Part shown: piece by piece, positions 19,505 through 29,100 of the stretch
Layout of the letters: each line of letters opens with the position of its first letter
Numbering within the stretch: the first letter of the stretch is position 1
Origin: Pseudoalteromonas rubra
GTDB taxonomy: Bacteria > Pseudomonadota > Gammaproteobacteria > Enterobacterales > Alteromonadaceae
NCBI RefSeq assembly: GCF_000967655.1
Contig: NZ_JXYA01000002.1
Location: forward strand, 186,001 to 250,000
Direction of reading: 5' to 3'
Length of the DNA: 64,000 bases
Position numbers and translations under genes: made by a program
Notes under the pieces: generated by a model
Told to the model about the DNA's origin: nothing
The model's input: the letters and a program-made list of their open reading frames with translations, nothing else
Databases searched by the model: none

Positions 19505-21406
19505 CTAATCAGCCAGATCGCCATAAAGGTTATTGACGGTCAGCTTGACGGCCTTGTCGAAGCCAGGGATGCTCAATGATTCTTTGCTCAACTGCAATTG
19601 CGCCTCATCAATCATGCCATCACCAAAGCGGTAGATAAGCTCGTATTGACCCAAGTCAGCTGCCTGCTGGTAGCGCGCTTGCTGTTGCTTAGTTTCTGCC
19701 AGCTTATCGCTGTGCCTAGCAAAGTCGGCTTTATCGTAGCGTTTGGATAACATCTTCAAAGTCATCGCTGGTGACACCACGGTTGCGGTTGCATTGTTGC
19801 CACCAAACCCTTTGGAGTTAATAAAAGCAATATCCATTTGTCCACAGTGATAATGATGCGTACGAATGTCCAGGTGTTGATCATAAACATCCTCAGCAAC
19901 CGCATCTATGGTCGTCACGCCCGGCATGATCTGATGGCTAAAAATACCCAGCGCCATTGCTAACTGATCACCGGACGCCGGGCCAATCGTATGGCCAACA
20001 AACGCTTTAGGTGCAGCCACTTTCCACCCCTCGATCGCAAAGGTCTCTGCAATGCGATGGTAGATAAACGACTCTGTCACGCGGTTTTGTGGCGTACTTG
20101 AACCATGTGCCAAAATAAAGCTGCGCTGCTGTAAAGCTTCTGTGCCTGCAATTTGTTCGGCGAGTGCCACAGACTTAGCCATGGTAATATAATTCCCCGG
20201 GCCAGGCGCGGTAATAGATTTTTTAACCCCATCAGCATTGACGTACACATCCGCAACTGCACCCATAATATCGGCGCCCAGCTCCAGCGCTAATTTATCA
20301 TCCATCAGGATGGCAACCTGAGCGCCCTCACCGATTGTAAAACCACAGTTTTCGCCAAATGGACGGCTGGTGCGACGATAGTCAACCTCTTCAGTGTTGT
20401 CCAGTTTACGCAGGCCTTCTTCATTAGCCAACGCACCCATATTGCCAAAGCCCTCTACAATTTCAGGGGTTAGCGCACATTCGGCGCTGGCCACCACGGC
20501 AACCCGGGTTCGGCCCGCCTGAATATCATTGACTGCTGCACGCAAATTGTACAAAAAGGTCGCACAAGCACCCGAAGTCGAGAAAGTCGTCCCCACGCTG
20601 CCAGTTACATAGGCATTGATGAAGTCCGTTGACATGGTATTGAGGCCCAAAGCCAGTTGCTTGGTACTAACCCGTTCACCTTTCATACGGCTGCGGAAAA
20701 GGCCTCCCAAGCCTTCACCATTAACCTGACCAATGACAGAAGCCGAATAGGTGCCGATTTGATCCGGCTCAACATTGTTCATTACAGTTTGCCAGTCAAG
20801 GCCGGTTGAGCGAACCGCATCAGTCGCTGCAAAGATTGTTGCCTGCAAACCTCGTGGCTGATAACGACTATTGTACATAACTGAAGGGTCGAACCCTGTT
20901 GGCAACTGACCTGCTGCTTTAATTGGATTGTCTCTGTAACTATCGACCTTCACTTCGAGTTGCTCAGGGATCACCACCTGAGCTGTTTTCTCATCCAGCA
21001 TTTCAATCTGCCAGCTTGACGGAACCGGTGTTGGCAAGTCGCGCTTGCGGCAGGTGAATGTTAAACCTTTGCCGTCATTAGCCTGCATAGTCAACTTTTG
21101 CTGCCAATGCGTTGCATCAACGTCAAAATGTGTTTTTTCAATTTTACGGATCAAGGTGCCTGCGATGATCTGCTGACCAAAACGTGCCTCAATTTGCTCA
21201 GGCTGAATGACTTCTCCCTGCGCAGTGACCAGGTCTGAGCCCTGTAATGAAACCAAATTCATCAAGGTTGCCAGACCGAGAAAGGTTTCCTGTCTTGCAG
21301 CATCATCCAGGCTGTCTAATACAATGCGACGGTAGCCTTGGTGGAACGAGGTTCTGCCGGCTGCATTCACGCCGCCCATACCTACGATAATTGGTAATGC
21401 TGTCAT
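19505..21406 (-). CDS. fabY: FabY-like beta-ketoacyl-ACP synthase
   Basis: 633 residues, much longer than FabB/FabF (about 410). The thiolase-fold catalytic set is complete: Cys281 in TSGACATFLYNL, His in LAHGSSTPQNRVTE, and His in FVGHTIGPASGDQLA. About 200 extra residues precede the core. Length and motifs match the long ketoacyl synthase described as FabY in Pseudomonas aeruginosa (PA5174), which joins acetyl-CoA to malonyl-ACP to start fatty acid synthesis. That link is from memory. It stands alone, with no ACP or polyunsaturated fatty acid synthase genes nearby, which argues for a housekeeping role. Confidence 0.82.
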   Translation of the reverse strand: MTALPIIVGMGGVNAAGRTSFHQGYRRIVLDSLDDAARQETFLGLATLMNLVSLQGSDLVTAQGEVIQPEQIEARFGQQIIAGTLIRKIEKTHFDVDATHWQQKLTMQANDGKGLTFTCRKRDLPTPVPSSWQIEMLDEKTAQVVIPEQLEVKVDSYRDNPIKAAGQLPTGFDPSVMYNSRYQPRGLQATIFAATDAVRSTGLDWQTVMNNVEPDQIGTYSASVIGQVNGEGLGGLFRSRMKGERVSTKQLALGLNTMSTDFINAYVTGSVGTTFSTSGACATFLYNLRAAVNDIQAGRTRVAVVASAECALTPEIVEGFGNMGALANEEGLRKLDNTEEVDYRRTSRPFGENCGFTIGEGAQVAILMDDKLALELGADIMGAVADVYVNADGVKKSITAPGPGNYITMAKSVALAEQIAGTEALQQRSFILAHGSSTPQNRVTESFIYHRIAETFAIEGWKVAAPKAFVGHTIGPASGDQLAMALGIFSHQIMPGVTTIDAVAEDVYDQHLDIRTHHYHCGQMDIAFINSKGFGGNNATATVVSPAMTLKMLSKRYDKADFARHSDKLAETKQQQARYQQAADLGQYELIYRFGDGMIDEAQLQLSKESLSIPGFDKAVKLTVNNLYGDLAD

Positions 21407-21523
21407 ATCAATCTCTTATCAACAAAAACTAATGATACGATTCTAGAACGAAGATAATTATGATACTTTACATTTTTCGCCACACAACGAGCAAAATACG
21501 CCACCAAAAAGAGGTCGGATGAG

Positions 21524-22519
21524 ATGAGCACTTACACGCACCGTATTGCCTTTACACTTTATGAGCAAATGCTGATCACCAGCGTGACATTACCCGTAGA
21601 AATGCTGCGTGCTGGCGAAGCCTTTGCAAGACGTCACCTTGGTCATGAGTTTATACCCCTTGAAATTGCCTGGCTCAGTGAGTCGGGAGAGACTGTTCAT
21701 TCGTCAATGGGCGTGCCATTTTCTGCACATGCCAGCTTCAGCGCGCTAAGCGACTTCGACTACATCATCATCCCAAGTATCTGGCGTAACCCGCGCCCGG
21801 TGCTGAGAAAAAATGCTTCTTTGGTTGCAAATCTGGCGGATGCTCGGCGAGAAGGTGCTACCCTCATAGGAGTTGGAACAGGTGTCTGCTTTTTAGCGCA
21901 ATCCGGGATCCTGGATGGCCACTCAGCAACAACCCACTGGCATTACGCAGAGCAGTTCAAACGCAGCTATCCGCTGGTTGCATTGCGCCCGGACTACTTT
22001 ATTACTCAGTCAGATCGCTTATATACGGTAGCAAGCCTGAACGCACTGGCTGATGTGATTGTGCATTTCATCGCCCAGTTTTATGGCCAGGAAGCCGCCA
22101 ATCATGTACAACAAAATTTTTCTCACGAAGTGCGTAAACCCTATGAAGAACAAAGATATCTTGAAGGTGCTGTCGACCGGCACAGTGATGAACAGATAGC
22201 CTCTATCCAATTTTGGCTACGCAACAATTGCGCTGATGAAATCACCTTTCCTGATGTCGCTAAGCAGTTTGGCATGAGTTACCGCACCTTTAACCGCCGT
22301 TTTAAGGCTGCTACCGGCCAGACTGCCGCAAACTATTTACAAACTGTCCGGGTCCGCCAGGTTACCGAGCTGTTGGCCTCAACCAACCTCAGTATTCAGG
22401 AAATAGCGCTCGCTTGTGGGTTCAACTCCCAGGGACAGCTGAGCAGAGTATTCAAAAGTACAATGAATCAGACTCCGAGTCAGTACAGACAGGTAGTCAG
22501 GAAAAAACTGTTCTCCTGA
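21524..22519 (+). CDS. GlxA-type AraC family regulator (DJ-1/PfpI domain plus helix-turn-helix)
   Basis: 331 residues. Residues about 5-190 form a DJ-1/PfpI (class I amidotransferase-like) domain with the nucleophile-elbow-like segment GVGTGVCFLAQSG and a following DGHSATTHWHY. Residues about 215-325 form the double helix-turn-helix AraC domain (VAKQFGMSYRTFNRRFKAATG, then IQEIALACGFNSQGQLSRVFK). Proteins of this build activate catabolic or stress genes in response to small metabolites. It is divergent from the fabY-like gene over 117 bases, so it may control that gene or itself; nothing shows this directly. Confidence 0.9.
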   Translation: MSTYTHRIAFTLYEQMLITSVTLPVEMLRAGEAFARRHLGHEFIPLEIAWLSESGETVHSSMGVPFSAHASFSALSDFDYIIIPSIWRNPRPVLRKNASLVANLADARREGATLIGVGTGVCFLAQSGILDGHSATTHWHYAEQFKRSYPLVALRPDYFITQSDRLYTVASLNALADVIVHFIAQFYGQEAANHVQQNFSHEVRKPYEEQRYLEGAVDRHSDEQIASIQFWLRNNCADEITFPDVAKQFGMSYRTFNRRFKAATGQTAANYLQTVRVRQVTELLASTNLSIQEIALACGFNSQGQLSRVFKSTMNQTPSQYRQVVRKKLFS

Positions 22520-22996
22520 TCACAACAAGTTCAGTACCTCTAACCACTGAGTCGTGCCATTAAAATGAAATTCGACCTCTTCACCAATACGACGGTCGCG
22601 CAATGCCTGCCCGATGGGGGCAGCCTGGGTAATGACTCTGACGTCTTTGTTATCCAATGTCACTTTCAGACCCCCCTCACACGGACCCATGAAAAACCAA
22701 TGGCGATCGTCTTGCTCGTCAGCCAACTCAACCAAAGCACCTACCTGAACAGCAGCAGGCCGACTGACCGAATAAATCTGCTCAAATGCCAGGATTGCAT
22801 GGTGTGCCTGGTCGACCCGCTCACTCTGTCCTTCGGCTAGGTAACCGGACTCAATGCTCAGCGAGTCGTACTGAGTTTCTGCTGCGCTTTGCTCGTGTAT
22901 CGCATCTGCGCGGGCACTATCCGCAGCCTCTTGTGCCTCATGAAGTTTACGCTCCAAAGCAAATCTTAAATGTTCAATAACGTGCTGTTTGTTCAA
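22520..22996 (-). CDS. GreA/GreB-related protein with divergent coiled-coil tip
   Basis: 158 residues. The N-terminal part (about 3-75) is a charged helical hairpin like the coiled coil that Gre factors insert into the RNA polymerase secondary channel. The C-terminal part (about 80-158) matches the FKBP-like Gre domain: VGALVELADEQDDRHWFFMGP, then APIGQALRDRRIGEEVEFHFNG. The GreA tip GDLKENAEY is not present; the tip region reads IHEQSAAETQYDS. It may therefore bind polymerase without driving transcript cleavage (inference). Its stop touches the convergent AraC stop. A separate greA/greB is expected elsewhere. Confidence 0.8.
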   Translation of the reverse strand: MNKQHVIEHLRFALERKLHEAQEAADSARADAIHEQSAAETQYDSLSIESGYLAEGQSERVDQAHHAILAFEQIYSVSRPAAVQVGALVELADEQDDRHWFFMGPCEGGLKVTLDNKDVRVITQAAPIGQALRDRRIGEEVEFHFNGTTQWLEVLNLL

Positions 22997-23017
22997 ACCT
23001 GGCCCCTGTCAAACGTC

Positions 23018-23040
23018 AAAAGGGCCCGCGGGGCCCTTTT
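23018..23040 (-). terminator. Hairpin downstream of the 636-residue lipoprotein gene
   Basis: AAAAGGGCCC (23018-23027), loop GCG, GGGCCCTTTT (23031-23040): a perfect 10-bp stem with four T on each strand, 36 bases after the lipoprotein stop. It also isolates the Gre-like gene that starts at 22996. Confidence 0.75.
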
Positions 23041-23075
23041 ACTAGAAGTCAGTGATTCTAACAGCAAGCATACAT

Positions 23076-24986
23076 TCAGAACAGAGATTCAAAGCTTCCG
23101 TCCGGAAACAGTACTCCAGGGATCCCACGTACTGTTTTCACGTCACCAATCAGCTGATCACCATAATAGTATCCACCGGTGAAGTTACGTCCTTTTTGTT
23201 TTACATCCAGCCAGTAGCCGTCTTTGCCTTGCGCAACAATGCTATTGTTATCACCCGAGCGACGAACATCCAACTGCATCACCTTGCCACCAAGCAGGTA
23301 GGAGATCTCAGCTGAGTTTAAATTTGTGAAATTTGCCGGGTCCGCTGCCAATTGCAGTTGAAAATCTGGCGCCCCCTTGAGGTCAAAGTCAACATGCAAC
23401 CCGAATACTAAGTCCAGCATTGTGTCAAACTCGAAAGGCGATTGCTCAGCGGCATATACTGTAACCGGTGTTACCTGATTTACGGTTTCAAAGTCACCAC
23501 GCAAACGTAAATTGGCAATGATACTTTCAACCGTATTGCGAGGAGATAACACCCGGTTTAAACGCAGCCTCATATCCGCTTTGGTGGTCGAGGCCGCCGT
23601 TTGTAAGCTGACCTTCCCGGCAAAACGAGAAGTACCTGTCGCCATTTGCAGGTTGTCTGCATCAATCGAGCCATCAAACAATAAAAAGATATCACTCAAA
23701 TCAGCCTCTAAAGACACATTACCTTTACGAACAGATACCACACCGCTCGCCAAAATACGGTCACCCAGAGCTGGGCTTTTGCGCCATTCGGGCGCAGTAA
23801 CGTCCATACTTACCTCAAATTCTCTATTTGTGCCTGTTACTCGCCAGCCAAAAGATGAATCTGTGGTATACACTATGTCTAGATCACCAACCTGGTAGTT
23901 TCCGGGCTCGGAGTTACGGGCTGGAGAGACATTGTTTATAACGTCATACACAGCCTCAGAGAGGGCCAAAAATGACTCTTGAGCCACCTCGTTTGAAACC
24001 AGTCTTTCTATCTCGCTCAACTTAACATCCAGCTCTTCGCTATATTTTTCTTCCTGTAGGCGAACTACACCCAGAGAATCCCGAAAATGGTTGAGCAAGT
24101 TATTATTGAACACGGTTTCAGAGTCTTTTAACGTTTCAATATCCTGTAGCTGCATCGCTTCATTGGTAATGAGCAATACCTGATCGACAACACCAGCAAA
24201 CAACTTACTGCCTTTTTCGTCTAACAGCTCTTCCATAAAATACTGATTAACTTCATTGATGTAGGTTTGCCAAAGCGTGTAGTCATTGCTCGTATAAGCA
24301 AGGCCAAATGCATCACTCAAGGGTGGAATAACGTCACCTTCGTTGCCCTGGATATTGAGCTGCCTCATGATATCAGCATAGGTAAAGGCCTTGGCTGCAT
24401 ACTCCGCCTGTAAAGACTTATTTAAACGACTGTGGCTCAAGTGATAAATCGGCGTATTGGTCAAAGACAAGACCGTGCTGTCTAAAGTCGACTCACTCAG
24501 TAATGTTGCATAAGAAGAAAAATATAACTGATTCTGACCAGCTACCGGTTTTGCCGCAAGAGAATAGGACACATCTGCTGAGACTGGCTCTGCAAAGTCG
24601 ATTTCATCATTACCATTGAGATCATTAGGATCGTCACGCAGCGCACGACCGCACCCTAACTTCCTGGGACAAAGCACTCGCCCAGCGCCTGGACTAAATT
24701 CAAATTGATATAAGCGACCTGCGTCCAGAGTGACCGTCTGTTGATTTAGATCGCTGACAGTAAACTCTTGTGTTTCCCTTGAGCTTACTTCGGTAACCGT
24801 CAATGTACCCGATGCATCAGCAAACTCGGGCAAATAGAAAGTCACTGCCGCTGAGGGAACTTGCGTGACATCGTGGCCAAGCCCAGCTTCAGTATCGCTC
24901 ACGGTCGGGGCCGGGTCACTACTTCCACCGCATGCTGTTAAAATGCCAGCCAACAACAAAGGTAAGATTTTATTGATATTTTGCAC
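23076..24986 (-). CDS. Large surface lipoprotein, function unknown
   Basis: 636 residues from a GTG with an AGGGGA site. Signal peptide with lipobox ILTAC (Cys19), +2 residue Gly, so outer-membrane sorting is expected. Residues about 45-100 look like a beta-sandwich. Then LCPRKLGCGRA (C-x5-CG) is followed by DLNGNDEIDFAE, a good EF-hand-like calcium loop (D, N, N, I, D, E at 1, 3, 5, 8, 9, 12). A helical region covers about 185-345, then a beta-rich C-terminal part. The same order, with the Cys pair and acidic loop, occurs in the 1332-residue protein at 26154-30152. It starts ten bases after the barrel gene, so the two are co-transcribed. No known family recognised. Confidence 0.85.
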   Translation of the reverse strand: MQNINKILPLLLAGILTACGGSSDPAPTVSDTEAGLGHDVTQVPSAAVTFYLPEFADASGTLTVTEVSSRETQEFTVSDLNQQTVTLDAGRLYQFEFSPGAGRVLCPRKLGCGRALRDDPNDLNGNDEIDFAEPVSADVSYSLAAKPVAGQNQLYFSSYATLLSESTLDSTVLSLTNTPIYHLSHSRLNKSLQAEYAAKAFTYADIMRQLNIQGNEGDVIPPLSDAFGLAYTSNDYTLWQTYINEVNQYFMEELLDEKGSKLFAGVVDQVLLITNEAMQLQDIETLKDSETVFNNNLLNHFRDSLGVVRLQEEKYSEELDVKLSEIERLVSNEVAQESFLALSEAVYDVINNVSPARNSEPGNYQVGDLDIVYTTDSSFGWRVTGTNREFEVSMDVTAPEWRKSPALGDRILASGVVSVRKGNVSLEADLSDIFLLFDGSIDADNLQMATGTSRFAGKVSLQTAASTTKADMRLRLNRVLSPRNTVESIIANLRLRGDFETVNQVTPVTVYAAEQSPFEFDTMLDLVFGLHVDFDLKGAPDFQLQLAADPANFTNLNSAEISYLLGGKVMQLDVRRSGDNNSIVAQGKDGYWLDVKQKGRNFTGGYYYGDQLIGDVKTVRGIPGVLFPDGSFESLF

Positions 24987-24996
24987 CTTTTATCCC

Positions 24997-26088
24997 CTAA
25001 AATGCCAGGTTAAGAAACCAATTCAAATTTACATAATGTGCATCTTCAATATCAGGATTATCCATTTTCACAGAGATACCTGCATAGCGAGTTTTAACAC
25101 CTAACTCAAAGGCCTCGCTATGTGTTTCATACCCACCAAATAGTTCCCAGCTTTCACCGAAATGATAGGAAACGTTAGCCTGAACGAACGCATCATCAAT
25201 ATACTTGCGTGCTTTTACAGTGGTGGAGAAACGGCTGTTGATGCGATAATTCACACCCAGATAGTATCTGGCATCCCGCTCAAAGGTGTATTCTATTTCT
25301 TGGTCATACGCAGAGGTGCGCAATCTGACGGAAGGTGTCGTGTCTATCCCATCTTCTCGCTCAGTAAATGGAATATCGGTGGTGAATCCGTTAACAAACC
25401 CTGCGCCTTCGTACTTTGTCTCATACATCAGGTCTTTACCAGCTGCCCACACCTTAAGGTCGGGTGTTATTTGCCAGCTAAAGGCCAAATCAAAACTGTA
25501 ACCATCGCCCTCTGGGTTGTCCGTTGGTGTGAATGATTTAAACAGAATGTCCTTGGAAAAGTAATATTCTGCGTCTAATTTCCCTTCGACCTCGTCACCA
25601 AAAATTGTGCCATCTACCCGCGCATCCTGAAAGTGTGTACTTTTGAAGTAAGTAAATTTTGGCGTGATAACCAGGGCTTTATCCAGTAGTTCAAAATCAT
25701 AGCTTAAAAACACACCATTGGTCGTTGCCTGTCTGCCCCACAGGTAGTAACGGTAATTACGCTTCTCAAATGGCAAGTCATTTTTCTCTGTATGTGTATA
25801 CAGTGCAGTATCCGGATCAAAGGCCAGCAAATAGTCAAAACGACTTTGTGCGCCAAGACCAATGCCTTTGTACTTCACACCCAGTTCAAACACATTGTAG
25901 GTAAAGGCACTGTCTCCTTCTGTCAGAGGTTTGTCAAAATCCTCAACAAACGCTTTAACCGGTTGTGCCTCGGTATATATCTCACTGTGAAACTGATGGA
26001 TCAACTCAATATCGTTAGTTGCATCAGCTCCTTTAGCCTGAGGAAAAGCGCAAATTAGGAGTAATGGAGAGATTTTTTTTAATTTCAT
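24997..26088 (-). CDS. Predicted outer-membrane beta-barrel protein
   Basis: 363 residues from ATG 26088 (MKLKKISPLLL); an in-frame start at 26106 is less likely. A cleavable signal peptide ends near AFPQAKG-AD. The rest is built of alternating aromatic and polar beta strands (for example NYRYYLWG, ALVITPKFTYF, YYLGVNYRINSRF) and ends in NLNWFLNLAF with a C-terminal Phe, the Bam recognition signal. About 14-18 strands seem possible. It resembles uncharacterised barrels that go with surface lipoproteins; the family is not recognised. It is coupled to the lipoprotein that follows (10-base gap) and separated from the gene before it by a strong terminator. Confidence 0.85.
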   Translation of the reverse strand: MKLKKISPLLLICAFPQAKGADATNDIELIHQFHSEIYTEAQPVKAFVEDFDKPLTEGDSAFTYNVFELGVKYKGIGLGAQSRFDYLLAFDPDTALYTHTEKNDLPFEKRNYRYYLWGRQATTNGVFLSYDFELLDKALVITPKFTYFKSTHFQDARVDGTIFGDEVEGKLDAEYYFSKDILFKSFTPTDNPEGDGYSFDLAFSWQITPDLKVWAAGKDLMYETKYEGAGFVNGFTTDIPFTEREDGIDTTPSVRLRTSAYDQEIEYTFERDARYYLGVNYRINSRFSTTVKARKYIDDAFVQANVSYHFGESWELFGGYETHSEAFELGVKTRYAGISVKMDNPDIEDAHYVNLNWFLNLAF

Positions 26089-26103
26089 AAACTTCACTTT
26101 TAA

Positions 26104-26135
26104 CAAAAAAAAGGGGAAAGGTTGACCTTTCCCCT
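26104..26135 (-). terminator. Strong rho-independent terminator after the 1332-residue lipoprotein gene
   Basis: AGGGGAAAGG (26112-26121), loop TTGA, CCTTTCCCCT (26126-26135). On the minus strand the stem is followed by a run of eight T (26105-26112). It lies between the giant lipoprotein stop and the barrel start, so the downstream pair is attenuated or has its own promoter. Confidence 0.88.
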
Positions 26136-26153
26136 CTTTAATTTAGACCGGCT

Positions 26154-29100
26154 TTAGTTATTGGACTGGCCTAAGAAATCAATATCTGTGTATTCAATTG
26201 ATTCTCCGTTTATATAGTCGATGCGGAAGCCATTGTTAACCTCTTCTACATCACCCACTTTAATGGGCTGGTTTGTGTCATTATTGATTGACACATCACC
26301 CAGTAACGGGCCTGACTCGTCGATTAAGCTCACCTTAAATACATAACCATTAAAGTTATCCAAAATGACATTAGCTAACCCTAAATCATTGCTGTCGCTT
26401 TCATTACGCAAGTCGAAATGAGCTGTAAAGTCAATATCTTCACTTCTGCCCGACAAAGTCACATCGGCAAGCTCAATGGCACCATTGGTGAATAGTGCAA
26501 TAGGATTACCCTGAGCATCGACAGCCGTTGCCTCAGATGAGAAGACACCATCAAATCCGTATTGACCATCAACAAACTCAACCACATTGAAGGTCTTAGC
26601 GCGCGTTATATCGAAATCACGGGCGTCTTCTACTTTTTGGATACTGCCATCCACATAAAGTATGGTACAGGAAGCATTTGGCGTAACGACAGCGTCGATT
26701 GACCAACGCTCACACTCTGCCAAATCAGCACTTTGGATCTCAATTTTCTGACCTGAATCGGCTGTCAATAAACCAGACCAGGTGAACAGTATCTTGCTTT
26801 GAGCACCAGAGTTTACTTGTCCGATACCATCTATTTGCTCATCACCCTGGGTGTTTGTCAAGCTAAGCTTATATTCATCCGTGTCATAACTGTAAGTCCA
26901 GTCAGGGAAGTTTGGCGCTGTGCCAGAGTGGTTACCAGAGTCAAGCCCTGAGTCCCAGATATCCCTCACGACATCGTAAATAACCTCACCGGCATTAAAG
27001 ACAGCATCAGCTCCCTCTTTAGTAACAAAGCTGATATTAACGAGTTTATCTGTGCCTTGTTTACCAAGTTCGGTGTAATCATTGTCAGCTACATAGTCAT
27101 CTCGTTTCTCTTCTGAAAGCGTTTTAAGCTCAGCGGCCTCTGTTGGGCGAGCGTCCTGTTCAAACGCAGTATTTGCTGCAACCGCTTTGACTTGTAAGTC
27201 ATTCGCTAATGCCAACAGCTCTGTTGGATCCTCGCTATTAGTCTGAATAATTACCGACTGCCCTGCTTCGCGACTATCAACCAAATTCTTATAACTCTGC
27301 GCAGCGGTGACAGCAGCATTAGATAATGCAACATAATTGGCTACAGCTTGCTTGTACGCGTCGCCGGCTGCAATAGCAGCATTTGCAGCATCAAGCGCCT
27401 GCTGAGCGGTTCCCAGGTTTTCAATAGCATTGAATGCAGACTGAGCAGCAATGAAAGCGGCTTCAAACTCAGCTTGTTTAGTCGTCACTTCTGCTGCTGC
27501 ATCTTGCGTTTCAAGAATGACATCTTGAGTGAGCTTCAGTGCTGCAGCGATTTGTTGCTCCAGAGTGAGTTTAGATGCCGCATTGATAACCTCAGCGTCA
27601 ATGTCAGACACCAAAGTAGACACTTTACTTTGCGTTTGTGCCGTTGAAGCTAACAATGCATCAGCATTGTCTTTTGTGGATGTATAGTCACTGTTTCTGT
27701 TCGCCAACGCGGTTGCAGAACTAACAATTTCCTGAGCTTTAGTAGAGACACCTGACAGTGTCGTGTTCCAGCTATTTTGTTTTTCAACTGACACAGTGGT
27801 CTGAAGGGTTAAAGCGGCAGTGTAATACTCTGTCGCACCATCCAACGTATTGGCATTGGCGCCTTTTTCTTTTACCTGGACCAACTCGCTTTCATAGCCT
27901 GTGATCTCACCCTGAGGGACGCTTAAGATCTGAAGCTGCTCACTAATCTGGCCGATAAGCGCTTCATTAAGCTCTTTGTCGTCTTCAAGTTGTTGCTCAA
28001 AAGCACGCTTGCGCTCAAGAGCCGTTTCCTCAGCCGTATTTATCTCACTGGTATAAGAAGTTACGCTTGACGCAGCAGTATCAGCATCAGCTTTAATTTG
28101 TTGCGCGTTCTGTAGTGCTTCAGTTGCTTGCTCTACCTGTTCGCCCTGAGCATCTGCTTCGGCTTTGTAGTCCGTTGCAGTGGACACAGCAACCGTTGCT
28201 TTAGTTGAAAAATCTTGTGATAAATCAGTCAAACCACTCAACGCTGTTTTAGCTGACGTCACTAAGTTCAACGCAGCAATTGCAGTGTCTAAGTCAACAA
28301 TTTGCTCAACCGCGCTCTTAACAGCAGCGACCTGGGCTTGCAGAGGTGTTTCCTGCTCAGTGTAACTCGCCTTTGCTGTCGTCGCGGACTCAAGTGCAGA
28401 CGCAGCCGCTTGTGCTGATGCATCAAGCTTGACGTCAAATTCATCCACTACCTTAGTGGCATTACTAAACTGTTCCGCAATTTGTGTCGCTAAACTGGTG
28501 TTGAACTCAACAAGACTTGTCAGCTTTTCTTTAAGAGTGACAGCCAAGTCCAAAGTGGGCTGATATTTAGCATCTATTTCAACAAGCGCTTGAGCCGCTG
28601 CGATATGTGCATCAATATTAGTGGTCTCGGTGCTGAGAATAGTCGCGATTGCGTCTTTTTGCGCTTCGAAGCTTGCATTTAGCTCACTGGCAGCGGCAAA
28701 GTATGCGATTGCCTGCGCTTTTGTGTCCAGCGTTTCAGCCAACGCTTTGACGTCTGTCAAAGTAGCGTTAAGCTGAGATAGGTCCGTATCCGTTGTATCA
28801 AGCTGTGAAGAGCTCGCATTAATCTCTATCAACAATGCGGCGTTTGCAACATCGTTTTCGTCATTTTCATCAGGTACTACAACATCTTCGTTTCCTAAAT
28901 CTTCAAGCTGTTCTTTAACTTGCTCGACATCCTTATTTAGGTCTTCATCTGTCGTAGCGCCATTGTCCACGGCCTTTTTCTTCGCTTCGTTAACTTTATC
29001 AGCAACTGAAGCGGCATCTTCCGCAGAAACACCAGCATCAACCAAAGCTTGTTCAAGCGCAGCCGCATCGTTACTCACCATTGCAACTAAGATTTTGGCA

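Noticed and set aside
27100..29000. Phage tail fibre or S-layer protein as identity of the alanine-rich rod
   Set aside because: The protein has a lipobox and no phage genes are nearby; Ala-rich coiled coils are too generic for such a call.
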